A stretch of DNA of 15,506 nucleotides from Chloroflexia bacterium (GTDB lineage Bacteria; Chloroflexota; Chloroflexia; Thermomicrobiales; UBA6265). Shown here one piece after another: positions 15,014 to 15,506 of this stretch. The number at the start of each line of letters is the position of its first letter. Positions within the stretch are counted from its first letter, which is position 1. Below the pieces are notes generated by a model, which was not told where the DNA came from, ran no database searches, and was given only the letters and a program-made list of their open reading frames with translations. The position numbers were made by a program, and so were the translations under genes. The stretch is taken from contig JACCVE010000037.1 of assembly GCA_013698285.1 (NCBI GenBank), positions 1-15,506 of the forward strand. Direction: 5' to 3'.

Positions 15014-15412
15014 ATGTCCACCCATGCCGCGTTCCTCGCCCTGGGGGACGAGCGCTTCGTGTCCCTGACGACGTTCCGGAAGACGGGCGAACCCGTCTCC
15101 ACCCCGGTCCGGATCGAGCGAGACGGCGACGCGCTGGTCGTTACCACGCCGAAAGCGAGTGGCAAGGTCAAGCGGGTGCTGAACGACCCACGTGCCGAAC
15201 TCCCGCCCTGTGACCGGTTCGGGCGCGTCAAAGAGGGCACCGAACCCGTCGGGGGTGTGGCGGAGATCGTGGCAGACGCCGCCAGTCGTGTACGGCTGAC
15301 CAGCATGTTCCGCGCGAAGTACGGCCTCGAGTACCGCATCTTCATGGTGGTCGAGCGCCTGGTCCAGCGCGGCCAGAGTCCCCGGGTCATGCCGCGCGTC
15401 CGGCCGGGCTGA
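15014..15412 (+). CDS. Second PPOX-class F420-dependent-type oxidoreductase
   Basis: A 132-residue split beta-barrel protein related to, but quite different from, the gene before it (115-nt gap, same strand). Key parts: FVSLTTFRKTGEPVSTPVRI (15-34), LVVTTPKASGKVKRVLNDPRAEL (47-69, the phosphate-binding Lys/Arg region of the fold) and VGGVAEIV. This arrangement is typical of the Rv2074/Rv1155-like PPOX group. ATG 15014 has GGGAG 7 nt upstream. Two such genes in a row support the view that the organism makes F420, although no F420 biosynthesis gene is present. FMN use remains possible. Confidence 0.87.
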   Translation: MSTHAAFLALGDERFVSLTTFRKTGEPVSTPVRIERDGDALVVTTPKASGKVKRVLNDPRAELPPCDRFGRVKEGTEPVGGVAEIVADAASRVRLTSMFRAKYGLEYRIFMVVERLVQRGQSPRVMPRVRPG

Positions 15413-15506
15413 TCCGGCGCGACGCCGCGGCGTGAAGCCCGAGGCAGACACAGCGAACGAGGGCGGCGATCACCACGGACAAACGCGACGATGGCCGGGG
15501 TATCTC
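15413..15506. other. Right-edge non-coding stretch with a 12-bp palindrome
   Basis: ACGCCGCGGCGT (15422-15433) is a perfect 12-bp palindrome 9 bases after the stop of the last gene. It could form a short hairpin with a 4-nt loop or simply reflect GC-rich sequence. No gene is visible before the window ends. Confidence 0.25.

Overview
The window is GC-rich throughout (roughly two thirds G+C or more by eye) and carries ordinary, densely packed bacterial genes on both strands. Several traits point to the Chloroflexota, most likely a Thermomicrobia-type lineage (Sphaerobacter/Thermomicrobium relatives): two PPOX-fold proteins of the F420-dependent type, an scpA-scpB pair with an ATGA overlap, a divergent sigma-54 with a zinc-ribbon-like insert, OppD/OppF-type ATPases and GTG starts. 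This assignment is inference; no rRNA or other taxonomic marker is present. I see no insertion sequence, phage gene, CRISPR array, tRNA or rRNA.

Layout. 1-954 (-): the N-terminal 318 residues of RpoN (sigma-54), running off the left edge. 955-1368: an unusually informative divergent control region between rpoN and a CBS-domain site-2 protease. It has a good housekeeping promoter for rpoN, a near-consensus -24/-12 sigma-54 promoter pointing the other way whose -24 box is the same hexamer as the rpoN -35 box, a 9-bp inverted repeat, and a second housekeeping-type promoter for the protease. 1369-2535 (+): M50 protease with CBS domains. 2687-4634 (+): an Rrf2/IscR-type regulator with three cysteines, then a NifS/IscS cysteine desulfurase, an iron-sulfur supply pair. 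4969-6563 (-): scpA-scpB, partners of the SMC chromosome condensation complex. 6763-7362 (-): a small HD-domain protein behind a promoter whose spacer contains an operator-like inverted repeat. 7619-10624 (-): an OppD-OppF-like ATPase pair followed by a second, CBS-free M50 protease; no permease or binding protein is in the window. 11134-11397 (+): a small GlsB/YeaQ-type membrane protein. 11467-12279 (-): a secreted S1 serine protease. 12437-12994 (-): a GNAT acetyltransferase whose promoter lies so close to the ATG that the mRNA is probably leaderless. 13187-14287 (+): dprA. 14506-15412 (+): two PPOX-fold proteins.

I see no new multi-gene defence or biosynthetic system. The most interesting signal is regulatory: the rpoN/M50 intergenic region, where RNA polymerase carrying sigma-54 could both fire the intramembrane protease gene and block the housekeeping promoter of rpoN. 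Secondary signals are the zinc-ribbon-like insert in sigma-54, the operator-like repeat in the HD-gene promoter, the leaderless acetyltransferase gene, the 18-bp minisatellite at the 3' end of oppD, and several strong hairpins after genes that lack T tracts.
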